Counted from the first letter of the stretch, positions 1 through 11,672 are shown. The stretch: 64,000 bases of DNA from Guadua angustifolia (GCA_036346375.1 CM070514.1:11932463-11996462); one strand, 5' to 3'. The notes: a model not told the origin generated them from the letters alone. Numbers and translations: made by a program.

Positions 1-330
1 TATGGTTTTTGTGGAGCTCCTCAAGGGGTACTCCCAGAAACACCGTTTCGTACCCACTCGCGAAGTTTCTAGGTAATTACCTACCTTTGCCACTGGTTAC
101 ACACATGAGGAAGTTCTTAGGTAATTACCCACCTTTGCCACTGGTTCAACATCCAAAGGCATAAATGGGTATCCATGCCAAAACCATTTATTCTTGAAGC
201 TGGATCAAATTTGCAAGCCAAACACCTCTCTTTCCTACTTCAACTTTATGGCGGAGCTACTCTATGGTGGAGTGGAGCTGATTTTTTTTGGAGTGGAGCT
301 CTCCCAAACAGGCCTTTAGTATCCAAGCTG
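1..330. other. Intergenic DNA, no gene seen
   Basis: No coding region is supported here. The stretch holds a short tandem duplication (62-148) and ends in a segment rich in GGAGTGGAGCT motifs followed by CCCAAACAGGCC. That motif resembles termini of small grass DNA transposons, but I could not find a matching second end. Confidence 0.4.
62..148. repeat. Two-copy 48-bp tandem duplication
   Basis: Two adjacent copies share the core GGTAATTACC(T/C)ACCTTTGCC followed by ACTGGTT. The copies begin at 62 and 110, differ at a few bases and carry one small indel. Nothing suggests coding. Confidence 0.75.
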
Positions 331-575
331 TAGGAGCATCTCCAAAGATTCTGTCAAAAAGCATCTCCAATGCTCCAAATTATGAGTGATTAGAACTACA
401 TCTAAAAAGTGTTTAGAAGTATTTTCTTCACCATCTTGGAGATAAGTGCTAAAATCTCATAGTTAGATTCTTAGGTAAGATGAGATGCTTGCACTAGATT
501 TTTTCGAGTTAGTGGGATATGCATGACAGTATGACAAAAACTAGAGACATCTAAGTTGGAGCTGCCTAGGAGCGT
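325..575. mobile_element. Candidate small MITE
   Basis: The left edge reads AGGAGCATCTCCAA and the right edge reads TTGGAGCTGCCTAGG, an imperfect terminal inverted repeat around about 240 bp of AT-rich DNA. GAGCATCTCCAA termini are familiar from plant MITEs. I could not establish a clean target duplication, so this is tentative. Confidence 0.35.
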
Positions 576-689
576 GTTTTTATAGGATAGACGGGACGTA
601 TGATTGTTTTCAAATTTTGACTGCTCTCAGGGAGGTAAGCTAGCTGAATAGCTTTGTTTGCGAACTCGTTTTTTCAATATAATCTGAGG

Positions 690-1110
690 GTTACCCATAG
701 TTATCAATAATCTACCGGTACCGGCCAATATAGCTGGTATACGCTAGTGCCCTTGATGGGCACTCTAGGACCACACTGACTATACCATTTTGTTACCTAA
801 ACCGGTATAAAGTAGTCCTATATATCGTACCGGTCAATACTGGCCAAATTGACTTCGATACTATATAATACCAGTCATAGCGGAAGAATTAATAACTTCA
901 TCTATTGAATTATATATTTGATAGTAAAACTATGTATTTGGGTAGTATTATAAGTGAAATTTTTGTATACATAATTTAACATATGTATACTTATAAATAT
1001 ATATTATTATATTAAATCCAAAACGGTATGCCGATATGGACCGGTGTCGAAATATACTATTTCAAAAGTCAAATCAATATAGCCTTTAGTACAGTATTGG
1101 TAAGTTTGGT
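690..1110. repeat. Unclassified ACCGGTACCGGCC-type dispersed repeat
   Basis: The segment contains several variants of ACCGGTACCGGCC and CGGTATA on both strands (for example near 714-733, 810-845 and 1022-1045), around an AT-rich middle. Clustered short inverted motifs suggest a degenerate DNA transposon, but no terminal repeats or duplication could be fixed. Confidence 0.3.
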
Positions 1111-1111
1111 T

Positions 1112-2389
1112 TTACCCCCGACTAGTTTGTAGAAGTGTGGTAAGAGACAAAACTAAGGCTTCGACTTCTATGTTCCATTGAGGCTTCGGCTTTTCCAGGA
1201 AGCCAGGAAGGAGGCAACCCTTCTTGGAAGGGAGGGCTTCAGCTTTTTCTTGGTAAAAGTCGAAGCCAAAGTTCCCCGAGTGCGGTCTTAGTCCATTATC
1301 ATTATGCTTCAAGCAAATATTCAATTATTAAGTGCAATGAAATAAACCAGACCCTTATATCAAAACAGCTGTGTATGGGGCTAAACCCTCTGACACAATG
1401 ATGGATTCCTGGAGTCAATAGGTCAATCTCCCAAGGGAAAAAATTCATGAGGCAAGGCAAGGTTAGGGTTGAGCAGTGTAAAGGCCTTGTTGTCTCTTAG
1501 TGGCACACCAACGGAAGTGTGTCATGGCTGACATAAAAAGGTGATCATTTCTTCTAGATAAAAGTAGTATAACCTCTACAGAGTGTAAAATCTATTTAAA
1601 TAGCCAAACCTCTAGTTATGGGCAAATCTTAGTGATAGCTAAGTCTTGTCTTATGTTTTTCAAAACTTGGTTGGCAAGGGAATGTATCCCTCTTTTGTAC
1701 CTTGGTCACAAGTATGTGAATGTTGTTGCTCGTGGCTGTGGAGAGCCAGTTGTGGCTATGTTTGTGTTACTTGTTACTTTATATCAAATGTCAGCTGCTT
1801 GTACAACTCCCGATTACACTCCATTATACTCTATTGCAAATGAAAGCTCGCTTTGTGCAAAATAGAAAACTTGGTAGGATAGTCATCTCCATTGGCATAA
1901 CCTTGCATAGTATATAACCTTTGCTTAAAATTCTTGTGGAGTATGATTTTCGTACTCATCATTGCCTGTTGAACATTGTTAGCTCAAGAAGGAGTTCCCC
2001 CGATTGGTTATCTTCATCGTAACGAGTGTTAACAATGATGACGTCAGTTATTAAGGTTTAACTCCAGTCAATTGGCTGTGGTGGGCTAAGGCATGCTTGT
2101 TGGAATTTCTGTCTCGTTTGTCAATTATTTCATTGTTATTTAGTGTTGTGCGAGCTAATTGTCCAATCAGTCTTTTTGTCAAAAGCTTAGCTATATGAAC
2201 CTATGATCACATGTTTATTATTATTATGCTACTCCAATGTTAGTGCATGCATAGATGTGATACAAGGCTATTGAATGTGTGTACTAGCCACTGATCATAG
2301 ATCTAGCACGGTATGCATATAGTTGTTAGAATGCAAATTCTGGATCCCAACACATTCATAAATAAAAAATAATTTAATGTGAATAAATC
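1112..2389. other. Gene-free stretch, old repeat DNA
   Basis: Both strands contain only short open frames without recognisable domains. A GGCTTCGGCTTTT/GAAGCC-rich patch lies at 1150-1280 and gives imperfect internal inverted repeats. The sequence from about 1440 to 2350 looks like dispersed repeat DNA, but I cannot assign a family. Confidence 0.35.
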
Positions 2390-3260
2390 CCAAGTGAAAA
2401 ATTGTCAAATTTATTTTATTTGAGTTCCTTTTTGCTTAGAAATATTTTTCCCAAAATTTATAGGAATTTTTTGAGTGCATTTGCTAATTTATTTGTACCT
2501 TTTGCTTTTTCTGTAATTTCTAAAATGAAAACTAAACTAACTCCTGGAAAAGGCTTTTGGGTCGAAACCTAATGTGCTAACCCATTTCCCTTTTCCCTTG
2601 GTCCGATCCGCCACCCTACCCCACACATCGGCCCGATTCGCTTTGTCCCAAGCTATCTCCGTGCCACAACCCACCTAGCCACACGTCCGTGATGTGCCCC
2701 TGACAAGTGAGGTCCACCTATCAGTCGTCTTCCTCATGTAACCAACCCAAAATTCACTGCGCTGAACTCTATGATCTTCGTTCCTCCTCCATGCATAAAA
2801 TCTAGGTTTGAGCATCAGATCTATATCGCTAGAAGCTATGTCCAAAACTCTAGCCCTAGCTGCCAAGCTGAGCCATCATCACCTTGGAACTTGAAGATTT
2901 TGCAGCCAGGCTTCTCGCTAGATTCTGCCACCGTTGGTGAGTATCAGTCACCATTAACCCCACAATCATGATCGCCGTCTCGTGTTCTACCTAGAGCGCA
3001 CCCCCTTGTTGCCGAAGCTTCATCTTAGGTTGCCATCACTGAGGAGCCAATCGTTGCTACCGCCATCTGCTAAAGGTCACCGTCGACCACGACACCCACA
3101 TCGTTAGCATCACCGGTGACCCTAGATCCCAGAGCGCCTCCACTAATGTGGTAGCCATGTCATACAACGTTAGTGCCATGCAAGCATAGTCTAGATTGGT
3201 TGGGTAAACTTGGTCTAGTGAAGACCGTGTCTATGATATGTGAGCCTGTTTTCCTTCATA
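2390..3260 (+). mobile_element. LTR-like relic
   Basis: An AT-rich lead (2390-2560) passes abruptly into C-rich sequence with the pattern typical of grass retrotransposon LTR or leader DNA: 'GGTCCACCTATCAGTCGTC' at 2711, then a CTCCTCCATGC segment and frequent GCCACC/CATCACC motifs. No ends, PBS or duplication are visible, so the call rests on composition and general resemblance only. Confidence 0.3.
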
Positions 3261-3443
3261 TGAATTCCGATTGAATCTGTTCAAGCTTACAAATTTATAT
3301 AAAATCAAGCACTACATTATAGTATTTATTTTGATTTTTTTTATTTTTGTTTTTCCTCTATTTTGTATTTATTTGCTTTTCTTTGTATGCTTTGCGTAGA
3401 TGTTGGAGTGCCAGAAGCATTCGAATGAGAAGAGTTGACTCAA

Positions 3444-3622
3444 CACTACTATAGAAAAGACTATCATAGACGGTTTTGTGAACTGCCTATAAGCATGTGT
3501 CAAAGATAATAATAACGTATCACAAACGGTTTCTGAAACGTCTGTGAAACACCTATCACAAATGATTCTTACTAAGAACCATCTGTGATATATAATTATC
3601 ACAGATGATTCTTTATTAGAAC
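3444..3622 (+). mobile_element. CACTA transposon left end
   Basis: The sequence starts CACTACTATAGAAAAG, carrying the CACTA terminus, and continues with subterminal repeats of the type ATCACAAACGGTT, in both orientations (3475-3620). These motifs are typical of plant CACTA (En/Spm) elements, where they bind transposase. A solo LTR interrupts the element after 3622. CAA precedes the terminus (3441-3443) and could be the 3-bp target duplication. I did not find the opposite terminus. Confidence 0.7.
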
Positions 3623-4559
3623 TGACGGATACACGACACACAGGTATCCCCAGCGGCCCAGGAAAGGTACATGGGCCGCCACTGCGCCTAAAACTCGGGG
3701 GCCCAAGGCCTCCGGCCAAGCCGACCCCAAGAGATAGCTCGACCAGGCGTTACAGATTGGGCGCCTCGCAAGCTACAGCAATACCGACTCGGAGGTGCCC
3801 CGACCGGCGAGTCGGACGGGCCGAGAGCATCGGGCGAGCTCGAGCCACCTTCACAACAAGCCACCTCAAATCATCGAAGCGGCGTCGACCCGCCACCTAC
3901 CCCAATCGACACGCACTTCAAAGATGACCAGACAGAGAGGGAGGCGCGCGCCTTCCCAAGCAATCCCCGAAGTCGACACCCGATGTCACCGACAAGCCAC
4001 AGAGAGCAAAGCGCTGCTTCCTGAGGGGCGGACCACGCCCTCGCTCAGCAGCTTCACCGACTCGACGCAGGGCCAACAACCACCCGTCAGACGTCAAGTC
4101 CAAGACCAGACGCCGAGGCAGAAGACCAGACTCCCAGGCGCGGGGAGCCCCATCCATTTTTCCTTTACACGCTCTATGTAACCAGCTTCCCCGGATATAT
4201 AAGGGGAGGCCTGGCCCTCCAAAGGACACACACCCACACACGAGCGCGCGCAAAGGGGGGAAGAGCCTCATATACGCATAGCCTGAGCACACCCCTGAGC
4301 GCCGAACCCTTCGTGTTCTTAGCTCCTCATCCGACCATCGCACACGAGGAGCTCGCAGCCTCGCTTGTAACCCGACGAGCTCATCAAGATCAATACAAAT
4401 ACGCACCACCACGCTGGATCGAGTAGGGACATTCGCCCGAACCAAGATAAACCCTAGACCCTCTTTCCTCTCTCTTGGGGGTCTAACCATTCGAGGAACG
4501 GGAACGCGCGGCCCCTCCAGACTTACAAAATTCACTTGCCGGTTCTCGAAACACCGACA
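3623..4559 (+). mobile_element. Solo LTR (937 bp), Ty3/gypsy type
   Basis: The segment begins TGACGGATACACG and ends ACACCGACA, is flanked by a perfect 5-bp duplication and contains no internal domain, so it is a solo LTR left by LTR-LTR recombination. A TATA box (TATATAAGG, 4196-4204) points to plus-strand orientation, with transcription expected near 4230. The sequence is GC-rich and CpG-rich compared with its AT-rich host. The CGACA ending resembles LTRs of Tat-lineage elements such as Tat-2 in this window. Long open frames on both strands inside it are by-products of its composition. Confidence 0.85.
4196..4204 (+). promoter_or_regulatory. TATA box of solo LTR
   Basis: TATATAAGG sits about 570 bp into the 937-bp LTR, in GC-rich surroundings, a usual place for the U3/R boundary. 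It fixes the likely orientation of the LTR. Confidence 0.6.
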
Positions 4560-4564
4560 AGAAC

Positions 4565-6383
4565 CTTATGTGATACATCTCATATCACATACGATTCTAA
4601 TAAAGAACCATTTGTGATAATAGAAATTCATGTTTTCAATGTCTACATGTGCATGCAAAATCAACTCTTGATAAGCTATAATTACACACATAAGGTTGGC
4701 AATAGAAGTTCCGAAGTTCCATAACAAAGAGTTATCCATACTAGTTTACCAATGGCCATCTAATATATGACAAGTCTACCAAGAATATTAGCAGAGAAAA
4801 GATTCATGTCTAGAACTTGAAAACTGATGCTTTGAACATGGCCTTCCAAGTAACTTGATCAAGCCCCTCAAAGGAACAAGAATGTTCCCTGTTATGTCAC
4901 CTCACCTGCATAAAAATAAGAACATTCTTAGAAGGCTTCGAAGGCTTTGTATTGAAATCAACAATAATATTATGTGTCATAGTGTAATAATACAATCCAC
5001 ACGGTATCTTCCTTTGGTTCAAAAGGAAGGTATACACCTAGAGCACAAGTTAGCATCAACAGTTCACCTATGTGTTTAAATTAATTAAGATTTTGCGACA
5101 ACAAAAGGAGGCTAAACAACTAAACAGTGAGAAATCAAAGATGAAGCTTCCTTTGCTAGTGTAGCGGGGCGAAAATAGCCGCCTAGGGGTGTTGTTTCCC
5201 TACGGACCTCATGGGGATCTGGTCCGGAACCCCATATGCTAGCATAGTGGGGCAAAGATAGGAGGAGTGTTCTCTCTACACCGACGTTGTTGCCACCCCA
5301 AGATTGTGACCTCCCGACCTTATCTATCTATATTGTCTATGGGACATGATCACATTCATATGCACCTGTCTGTTTCATACAGCTTTTCCTTACCACTAAT
5401 TTCTATTATTAACCTACAAACACCCAGTTAAAAGTTATGTTAAGTTAGTTTAGTAAATCAAGTTGCTAGTGATGTAAGAAAAGCTACCCACTGGGAATAA
5501 ACACTTTAGGCAATTAAATAGTCAAGAACATGTGCAAGCTTAACCATACAAGAAATTGACTTAACATACTTACAAGGCTGATATATCTCAAATGTATAGA
5601 TTGTAATGGCATTATGATTAATGGGTAATATGAAAAATGAGAACTGCATTGTATGATGTGACGTTTTGATCTAAATTTAGGCAAGTTTTTAATTTAATTG
5701 TAATCAAATTGCTCAACAATATGATATGTCATTTGTACAATCTACCAGATATATACTCATCTACAAGAATCTATTAGGATACTACAATCTAGTTTCCAAT
5801 ATTTAATGGACCATTCATATTTGCATAATGCATTGTTATATACCTTGAAGCTTCACAACCAGTAGAAATAATAAGTAACCTGTACTTACGAATTTTCCCT
5901 GATGTTGTTTTCGTGGGCTGTGTTTTGCCATCAAATGGTATAACAAATAGCAACATCATCACTACTTCTGTACCTTTCTCCTTGTACCATTCAGCGGTTT
6001 GCCTCTGCCCACCAAATCCAACACAGGTATGAAAACCCTGCCACAAGACAAAGTACATGCCCTTGAGAAAGAAATAAGGATTAAGCAATTTTGTAATCCC
6101 AAATCCACACACCATCACTATCATCATGATTTAATGCTACTTCTCATCATTGGGTTGTCTCGGGTACTTATAGGTAGGTGTACAGGCTTCTTGTCTGGAG
6201 AAGATAGATAGCCTTTTGTCAGGGCCAGTCACTCATATGGTGGACATGCCTGTATAACAGTAAGCACATCATCATCATAAACCAACACATAACCTAACAA
6301 ACCAAACTATTAATACTTAGCAGCACAACACATTACATGAGAGCAATGGAAAAAACAACAACATAAATACAAAACAACAACAT
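4565..6383. mobile_element. CACTA interior, probable non-autonomous remainder
   Basis: Right of the solo LTR the subterminal motif resumes (ATATCACATACGATTC and ATTTGTGATAATAG, 4580-4622), so the CACTA element continues. The rest is AT-rich without a recognisable transposase. Part of it (5789-6240, minus strand) looks like spliced coding sequence. The element has no visible right end and the LINE at 6402 interrupts the stretch, so the right limit is uncertain. Confidence 0.4.
5789..6240 (-). pseudogene. Unrecognised exon-like fragment, possibly captured
   Basis: On the minus strand an open frame of 112 codons covers 5789-6127. Within it, TTGTGGCAG (a splice-acceptor-like site near 6038) precedes a segment encoding GFHTCVGFGGQRQTAEWY and then a GTACAG donor-like site. 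A further open stretch (DKKPVHLPISTRDN) lies near 6150-6210. I do not recognise the protein. The location beside CACTA subterminal repeats fits a captured gene fragment, but an old host gene relic is equally possible. Confidence 0.3.
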
Positions 6384-6401
6384 AAATATAGACTTAGATA
6401 G

Positions 6402-8880
6402 GCCTTGCGGCTATCAAGCGAAGCCGCCTCAGGCAGCGCTCCAGGATGATGCATATCAAGGAGGGGGATGCCAACTCAAAGTTTTTCCACATCAAGGTGA
6501 ACGCCCGAAAGAGGAAAAACCATATATAGGAGATTGCATCTGACAGGGGTATCCTGAGAAGTTTTTCTGACAAACAGGAAGAGCTCAGCAGGCATTTCTT
6601 TTTCCAACTAGGTACTAAAATGAATCGCACACACCGCTTCAATTGGCCGGCTCTTGGAGTGAACCGTCATGACCTGCACGCTCTCGACGAGCCTTTCCAT
6701 CTTGACGAGATTGAGGAGGTCGTTTTTGCCATGCCAATTGACAAGGCCCCAGGCCCTGACGGCTTCACAGGCCTTTTTTACAGGAAATGTTGGGACATCA
6801 TCAAAGTGGATCTCTTGCAAGTTTTTCAGCAGGTGCATGACTTGAACGGCCGATTGTGGAGACTCCTCAACTCGGCGAATATTGTGCTGCTACCTAAGAG
6901 GCAGGATGCTACGCAGATTGCGCCTCTGAGCCCATCGGCCTCATCCATAGTACGGGAAAGATTTTTTCTAAGGTGCTGGCGTCCAGGTTGGTGCCTTTCC
7001 TTCAGAAGCTCGTGCCGCATTGTCAGAGTGCTTTTGTCAAGAAAAGGGCTATCCACGACAATTTCCTGTTTGCCCGGAATTTGGCTGCTGAGCTTCGCAA
7101 GAAGAGAATCCCCTCTTTATTCCTCAAGCTTGACATTGCAAAGGCTTTTGACTCGGTCAGCTGGGAGTTCCTTCTAGACTTGCTTGATCATCTCGGCTTC
7201 GGACCACGTTGGAGGGAGTGGATTTCCATGGTCCTCGCTTCCTCTTCCTCCGTGATTCTCCTCAATGGTATCCTGTGTCTCGTTTCAAAGATAGGAGAGG
7301 GTTGAGGCGGGGATCCTTGTCCCCATGCTCTTCATTCTTGCAATGGATCCTCTCCAATGTTAATTGCTAAGGCAATGACAGTCCATTATCTCCCCATCCC
7401 GGTAAGATGGGCTTCAACAAGGGTAGCCCTTTATGCAGATGACGTGGCCATTTTCATGAGACCAATAAGCGAGGAGCTCAAAGCAATCCAAGAGATTCTG
7501 CTATTTTTTGGAGGAGCCACAGTGTCTTCATACAAATATCCAAAAAGCGAGGTCTACCCTATCGATGTGACGAATCGACATGACGACAATTATGCAAGAC
7601 TTCCGCCAGATTGAGCTCTTTTTCCGCAAATACTTAGGCCTACCCTCCGACCCTCGAGGCTCAAAGGTCGGATCTGCAACCCTCATTGACAAGGCGCCAA
7701 GTCGCCTCGCAGTTGGAAAGGAGGTTGTTGTCCAGTATGTGTCGATTGATTTTATTAAACTCGGTGCTCACCTCATTGGCGGTCTACCACCTAACGGTTT
7801 TTCCTTTCGTGAATTGGGTCACCAGAATTTGGACAAGTGCGTCGTAGTTTTTGTGGAAAGGCGACAACGAGTGCAATGGGGACATTGCTTGGTCAATTGG
7901 AAAAGGGTCTATCGCCCAAAAAGTTTAGGAGGATTAGGCGAAAAGACATTGATGATTTGGCGGGCTCTTAGGTTGTGTTGGCTTTGGTTTGCATCGAAGG
8001 GTCAATGCAAACCGTGGACTGGATCTACGCTTCCCTGTGACACCACAGACCGCGCTTTGTTCAATGCAGGTACCACCATTTCAATAGGTGACGGTGAAAC
8101 TACAAACTTTTGGGAGGCCAAATGGCTCCAAGGGCGGTCGCCGGCGGACATTGCCCCGTCCTGTTACAGTTTAGCCAGGAAGAGGTCGGGGATGGTAAAA
8201 GAGTTATTATCGCAATCCGCTTGGATTCGTCCTTTGCGTCGGATCACTAGCGCGACGCAGCTCCACGAGTTCCTTTCGCTATGGCTCGTTCTTCAACAGG
8301 TGCACTTACAGCCTCTCGTCCAGGACTCCATCACTTGGAAGTGGTCATCAACAGGGGAATACTCCGCAGGTTCGGCCTACAAGGCGCAGTTCGTCGGATC
8401 CACAGCTCAGCTCCCATTCAGGATGATTTGGCAGGCTGCGGCGGAGGGAAAATGCAGGTTTTTTGCGTGGCTTTTTGTTCAGACAGATTTCGATCACGAC
8501 AAAGCTCGCGAGAAGGGGATGGCCGCATTTTACCACTTGCGTTCTTTTATGAATCGAGCGGAAACTTCCAACCATATGCTGTTGCTTTGTCCTTTTACCA
8601 GACAGGTGTGGCGGGAGGTTCTGAGTCGGGTCCAGCCTGGTTTGGTCGCGCGAGCGCCGTCGGGTCATTTCGACAACGTCACCTGATGGACCGACATTCG
8701 ACGTCTCGTCCCCCGATGTAGCCGGAAGAATTTCGAGGGGGCGGTCGTTTATAGCCTTTGGAATATTTGGAAGGAGAGAAACAACAGGATTTTTAGTAAC
8801 TCCTACAGCACGGTGCGACAGGTGGCCGATGCTGTTGCTCAAGACATGCGCAACCGCCAGTTGGCTCTTGGGATGGCTTA
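6402..8880 (+). pseudogene. LINE ORF2 remnant: RT and C-terminal zinc domain
   Basis: Reading across frames shows the order of a plant L1 ORF2. First comes the pre-RT motif EGDANSKFFH (about 6454-6483). The RT then begins with DKAPGPDGFTGLFYRKCW (about 6740-6795), continues through LVPFLQKLVPHCQSAFVKKR and LKLDIAKAFDSVSWEFL (about 7126-7176), and reaches the catalytic YADD at 7432-7443 (ALYADDVAIF). Then follow a KYLGLP motif (7630-7647) and the zf-RVT type C-terminus (CRFFAWL near 8453, CPF near 8590). Frameshifts near 6910 and 7300, a stop near 6526 and others make it non-functional. The catalytic aspartates are still encoded. Confidence 0.88.
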
Positions 8881-9099
8881 GTCTTTTTCCTCAGTTTGCC
8901 TTTGGTGGGTCTACATTGTACTGCCGAGTCCCGTAAGGGGTTTGTAACCCGGGCTGTCTCCATCTCCCTCTTCTCTTTTCCGTTTTGTCCCACAACTGTC
9001 CCCCCCTCACCTCCTTTTCTCAAATTGAATTGTGATGTGCCTTTTATCCTATCTTAATGCATTGGGCAGAGCTCTTGCCTTTTTTTTCAAAAAAAAAAA
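6402..9099 (+). mobile_element. 5'-truncated L1-type LINE with poly-A tail
   Basis: The element lies between an 18-bp target duplication and ends in a 13-base A-run (9088-9100). It starts inside ORF2, just upstream of the reverse transcriptase, so the ORF1 and endonuclease regions are missing. That is the usual outcome of incomplete target-primed reverse transcription. The 3' untranslated part (about 8880-9087) follows the ORF2 C-terminus. The single mismatch between the duplications suggests an insertion that is not very old, although the coding frame is already broken. Confidence 0.9.
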
Positions 9100-9117
9100 A
9101 AATACAGACTTAGATAG

Positions 9118-9700
9118 AGAACCAGAGCACCCAGTCGTGGTACTGGTTATCAAACTTGGAGGTCGCAGAGACCGAGAAACTCCATCGAGGAGGCAACAGA
9201 AGTGGCTGGCAATGACGCATTGCCGCAGTGGCCACGACGTCCACGAGTAGTAGCACTGCAACCCCACCATCGCCACCGCTGTGGAAGCCATCTCTGCCGC
9301 CTTTCACCGGAGAGCTACGGCCACCTCCAAGAAACCAAATGGGCAGTGTCAAGGGGGTTGGATGCTATTTGGAGGTGCCGTCATCGAACTCCCTGCCGAG
9401 GTTGGGCGGCTTGGAGAAGAGCGGCACGCGAAAGACCTCAACCCGCGAGCAGTGCGCAACAACAAGCTCCTGGCCCTACTCCCGGAAGAATGTGACGAGG
9501 TCGGCCACCTTGGCAATCAGGGGTGGTGGTGCCATCAGATCTTGGATCGGGCTTGGGGCAGAGATCGAGGCCATGGTTGGGGGCAGGTTAGGGTTAGGGT
9601 AGGTGGACGGGGCCATGGGGGCGGGGGTAGTTGGAGGCCTTAGCGTAGTCGCTAGAAGAGGCAAGAGTGGCATAGGAAACATACATGGCAGCTGTAGGGG
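9118..9700 (-). pseudogene. GC-rich coding-like fragment, unrecognised
   Basis: Immediately right of the LINE, composition rises sharply in GC. The minus strand has an ATG at 9682 followed by a Pro/Ala-rich N-terminus and the segment LIAKVADLVTFFRE. After one TAG the same frame goes on with VPLFSKPPNLGREFDDG to about 9370. It could be the first exon of the same fragment seen at 5789-6240, separated by the LINE, but I recognise no family and cannot exclude chance. Confidence 0.25.
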
Positions 9701-9708
9701 GGCGAGGC

Positions 9709-10132
9709 TGTCAGGCTAAAGAAAAATATAACTTCGGTTCAGTTAAGGGATAGCTGAGATCTCATCATATCACTTCGGTAAGTCCATCTAGAGGTTGAGA
9801 AGCAATTATGAAGATCAAGCGGCCTGGATTGATAGATAGCGCTTGGACATGATTCAACGGCTGACATCTTCTTCATTCTTTACTGTTTTCCCTTCAGTCT
9901 GTATTGTTGTCAATTCTATTACTTTTGTCAGGGTGTGTGTTTAGCAGTTAAAGCCTATAAAAGGTGTAGACCATGTGATGGATGCTTTTGGAAAAAGATT
10001 TTGTTAATATCATTACTAGCTACTTTCCCCATTTTTGCTATTAGAAGTTCTTCGACTCTTTCTTTCCCTATTCTACATGCAAATCTTCTATTCTTCCCTT
10101 TTTCTATTCGACTTCATGCTGGGGGCTTGACA
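9709..10132 (+). repeat. 5' LTR of the short-LTR gypsy element (424 bp)
   Basis: It begins TGTCAGGC and ends GCTTGACA, giving the usual TG...CA boundaries, and is followed after two bases by a primer-binding site. A TATA box lies 248 bp from its start. The partner 3' LTR was not found. Confidence 0.75.
9956..9962 (+). promoter_or_regulatory. LTR TATA box
   Basis: TATAAAA within AAGCCTATAAAAGGTG, placed in the second half of the 424-bp LTR, as expected for the U3 promoter of the element. Confidence 0.7.
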
Positions 10133-10134
10133 AT

Positions 10135-10146
10135 TAGTATCAGAGC
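10135..10146 (+). other. Primer-binding site, initiator tRNA-Met type
   Basis: TAGTATCAGAGC lies two bases after the LTR end. It differs at one position from TGGTATCAGAGC, the sequence complementary to the 3' end of plant initiator tRNA-Met used by many gypsy and copia elements. Confidence 0.85.
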
Positions 10147-10347
10147 TAGCCAATCCTTGGCCATGATGCAGATCTGAAGTTGTTCCGAGTACCGAGGGTT
10201 AGGAACTAGTTTCCTTTGTAAAATTCTGGAGCTACCTCGAGAAAATCTTCAGTCAGTTGTGAAGAGTGGTAGATTTGGGACCAAACCTTGGTTTCTCCCT
10301 ATAAAATTCTAGATCTTCTAGTTAGGTGTTAAGTCTAGGTGGTAGTA

Positions 10348-11672
10348 ATGCCGAAAGATGGAAGGGTCCCTGAAGATGATGCTGGCTTAGTCCTAGCAGG
10401 AGATGTGGAGGAGGTAAGAAAGGACATGGTATGTTACGCAACATATGGGTGAACAATTGACCTTGATGCGGGACAAGATGGACTAGTTCCAAAGGAAAAT
10501 GCAAGGAAATTAGGCCAAGATAGACCAGGTAATGGATATGCTCAAATTATTGATGGACAAATCTGGTCGAGAGATAGCCAGCAACTTGGCTAACTTGGAA
10601 GGTGATGGAGAGTAGCCTAGGAGGATGGATGCAAGACAACCAACACCAGTAGTTCCAGTGTATGGAACTCCAGACAGTGATCACTCATTTGCACCGAATA
10701 CATCTGTAGGTAATCTGATTCATGACACTTCCTCTTTTTACCATGCAAATTCCTATTTTATGGTAAAGCCACCAGCATTGACAATGCATGTTGACACTAC
10801 CCCTGTTAGAACTTTTGCAGTCAGTATATAACTATATATCCACCACTGATGTCCACTGGAATGTTCGCACCACAATTCATATCATCCAATCCACCTCATG
10901 TGCCATATTACAGATCACCATATAATTATCCATACCAGTGATTGGGGGGTTTTCAGTGAGGATAGAAATCAGCATAACAACAATTTCAACAAGGGGCCTA
11001 AAGTTCAGTTCCCAAAGTTGATGGGGAAAATCATGATGCATAGATCAGAAAAGCTGAGAAGTGTTTTGAGCTGGGTAGAACCCCTGAAGAACAAAAGGTG
11101 ACAATAGCAGGAGTATATTTAACTAGTCCAGAATATCAGTGGATTAGTAGCAACAGAATTTACACAAGAGTTTTGAACTGGCCACAGTTTTGTAACATGA
11201 TTAGACGCAGGTTTGCTGCTAAAACAAGGGTTGAAGTGATCGATAACTTCAAAGGATTGTCACAAACTGGGTCTGTTGAGAATTATATTGATCAATTCGA
11301 AGAAATGATGAACTTAGTTAAAAGGGACAGTCCAAACTTAACAGAGGGTTATTTCTTGGACTATTTCTTTTCCGGATTGAAATTTTCCATTAAGGTGCCA
11401 TTGAAATATTTCAATCCTAGAACTCTGGTGGAGGCTTATGCACACAAAAGGAACTATGAAGGTAGTATTCCATACAAAAAGTATGCTATGTGGACCTCAA
11501 GAAGTAACCCTAAGTTGACCCAACCAGGAAACACAAATTATAAAGGGGGAATATATACAATGGCTAAAAAGGAAGTAAAGGAGAGAGCCACTGCTATCAA
11601 CAATAGAAAATGGGCAGGTGGAAATGTTTCAAATGTCAAGAGCATATGTAAGTTCCAGAAACAGTTCACTTG
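10348..11672 (+). pseudogene. gag of short-LTR gypsy element (degenerate)
   Basis: The ATG at 10348 opens a frame that soon shifts. A capsid-like (Retrotrans_gag) region is clear at about 11098-11500: YTRVLNWPQFCNMIRRRFA, then VENYIDQFEEMMNLVKR and LTEGYFLDYFFSGL. Near 11620 the zinc knuckle starts as CFKCQEHM and is cut by a TAA. Gag normally coats and packages the element RNA in the cytoplasm. Several stops and frameshifts (10450, 10550 and 11100 areas) show it is dead. Confidence 0.8.

Larger units (their letters stand above)
3618..4564 (+). repeat. AGAAC target-site duplication flanking solo LTR
   Basis: AGAAC at 3618-3622 is repeated exactly at 4560-4564, immediately outside the TG...CA ends of the enclosed LTR. 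This shows retroviral-type integration into the CACTA element. Confidence 0.9.
6384..9117 (+). repeat. LINE target-site duplication
   Basis: AAATATAGACTTAGATAG at 6384-6401 recurs with one mismatch (AAATACAGACTTAGATAG) at 9100-9117, directly after the poly-A tract. The length is typical of target-primed reverse transcription. Confidence 0.9.

Noticed and set aside
1632..1917. Three overlapping open frames of 60-77 codons
   Set aside because: Mutually overlapping, no domain, and located in repeat-like DNA.
3918..4535. 205-codon minus-strand open frame and 128-codon plus-strand frame
   Set aside because: Both lie entirely within the solo LTR, are Arg/Pro/Gly-rich and show no domain.
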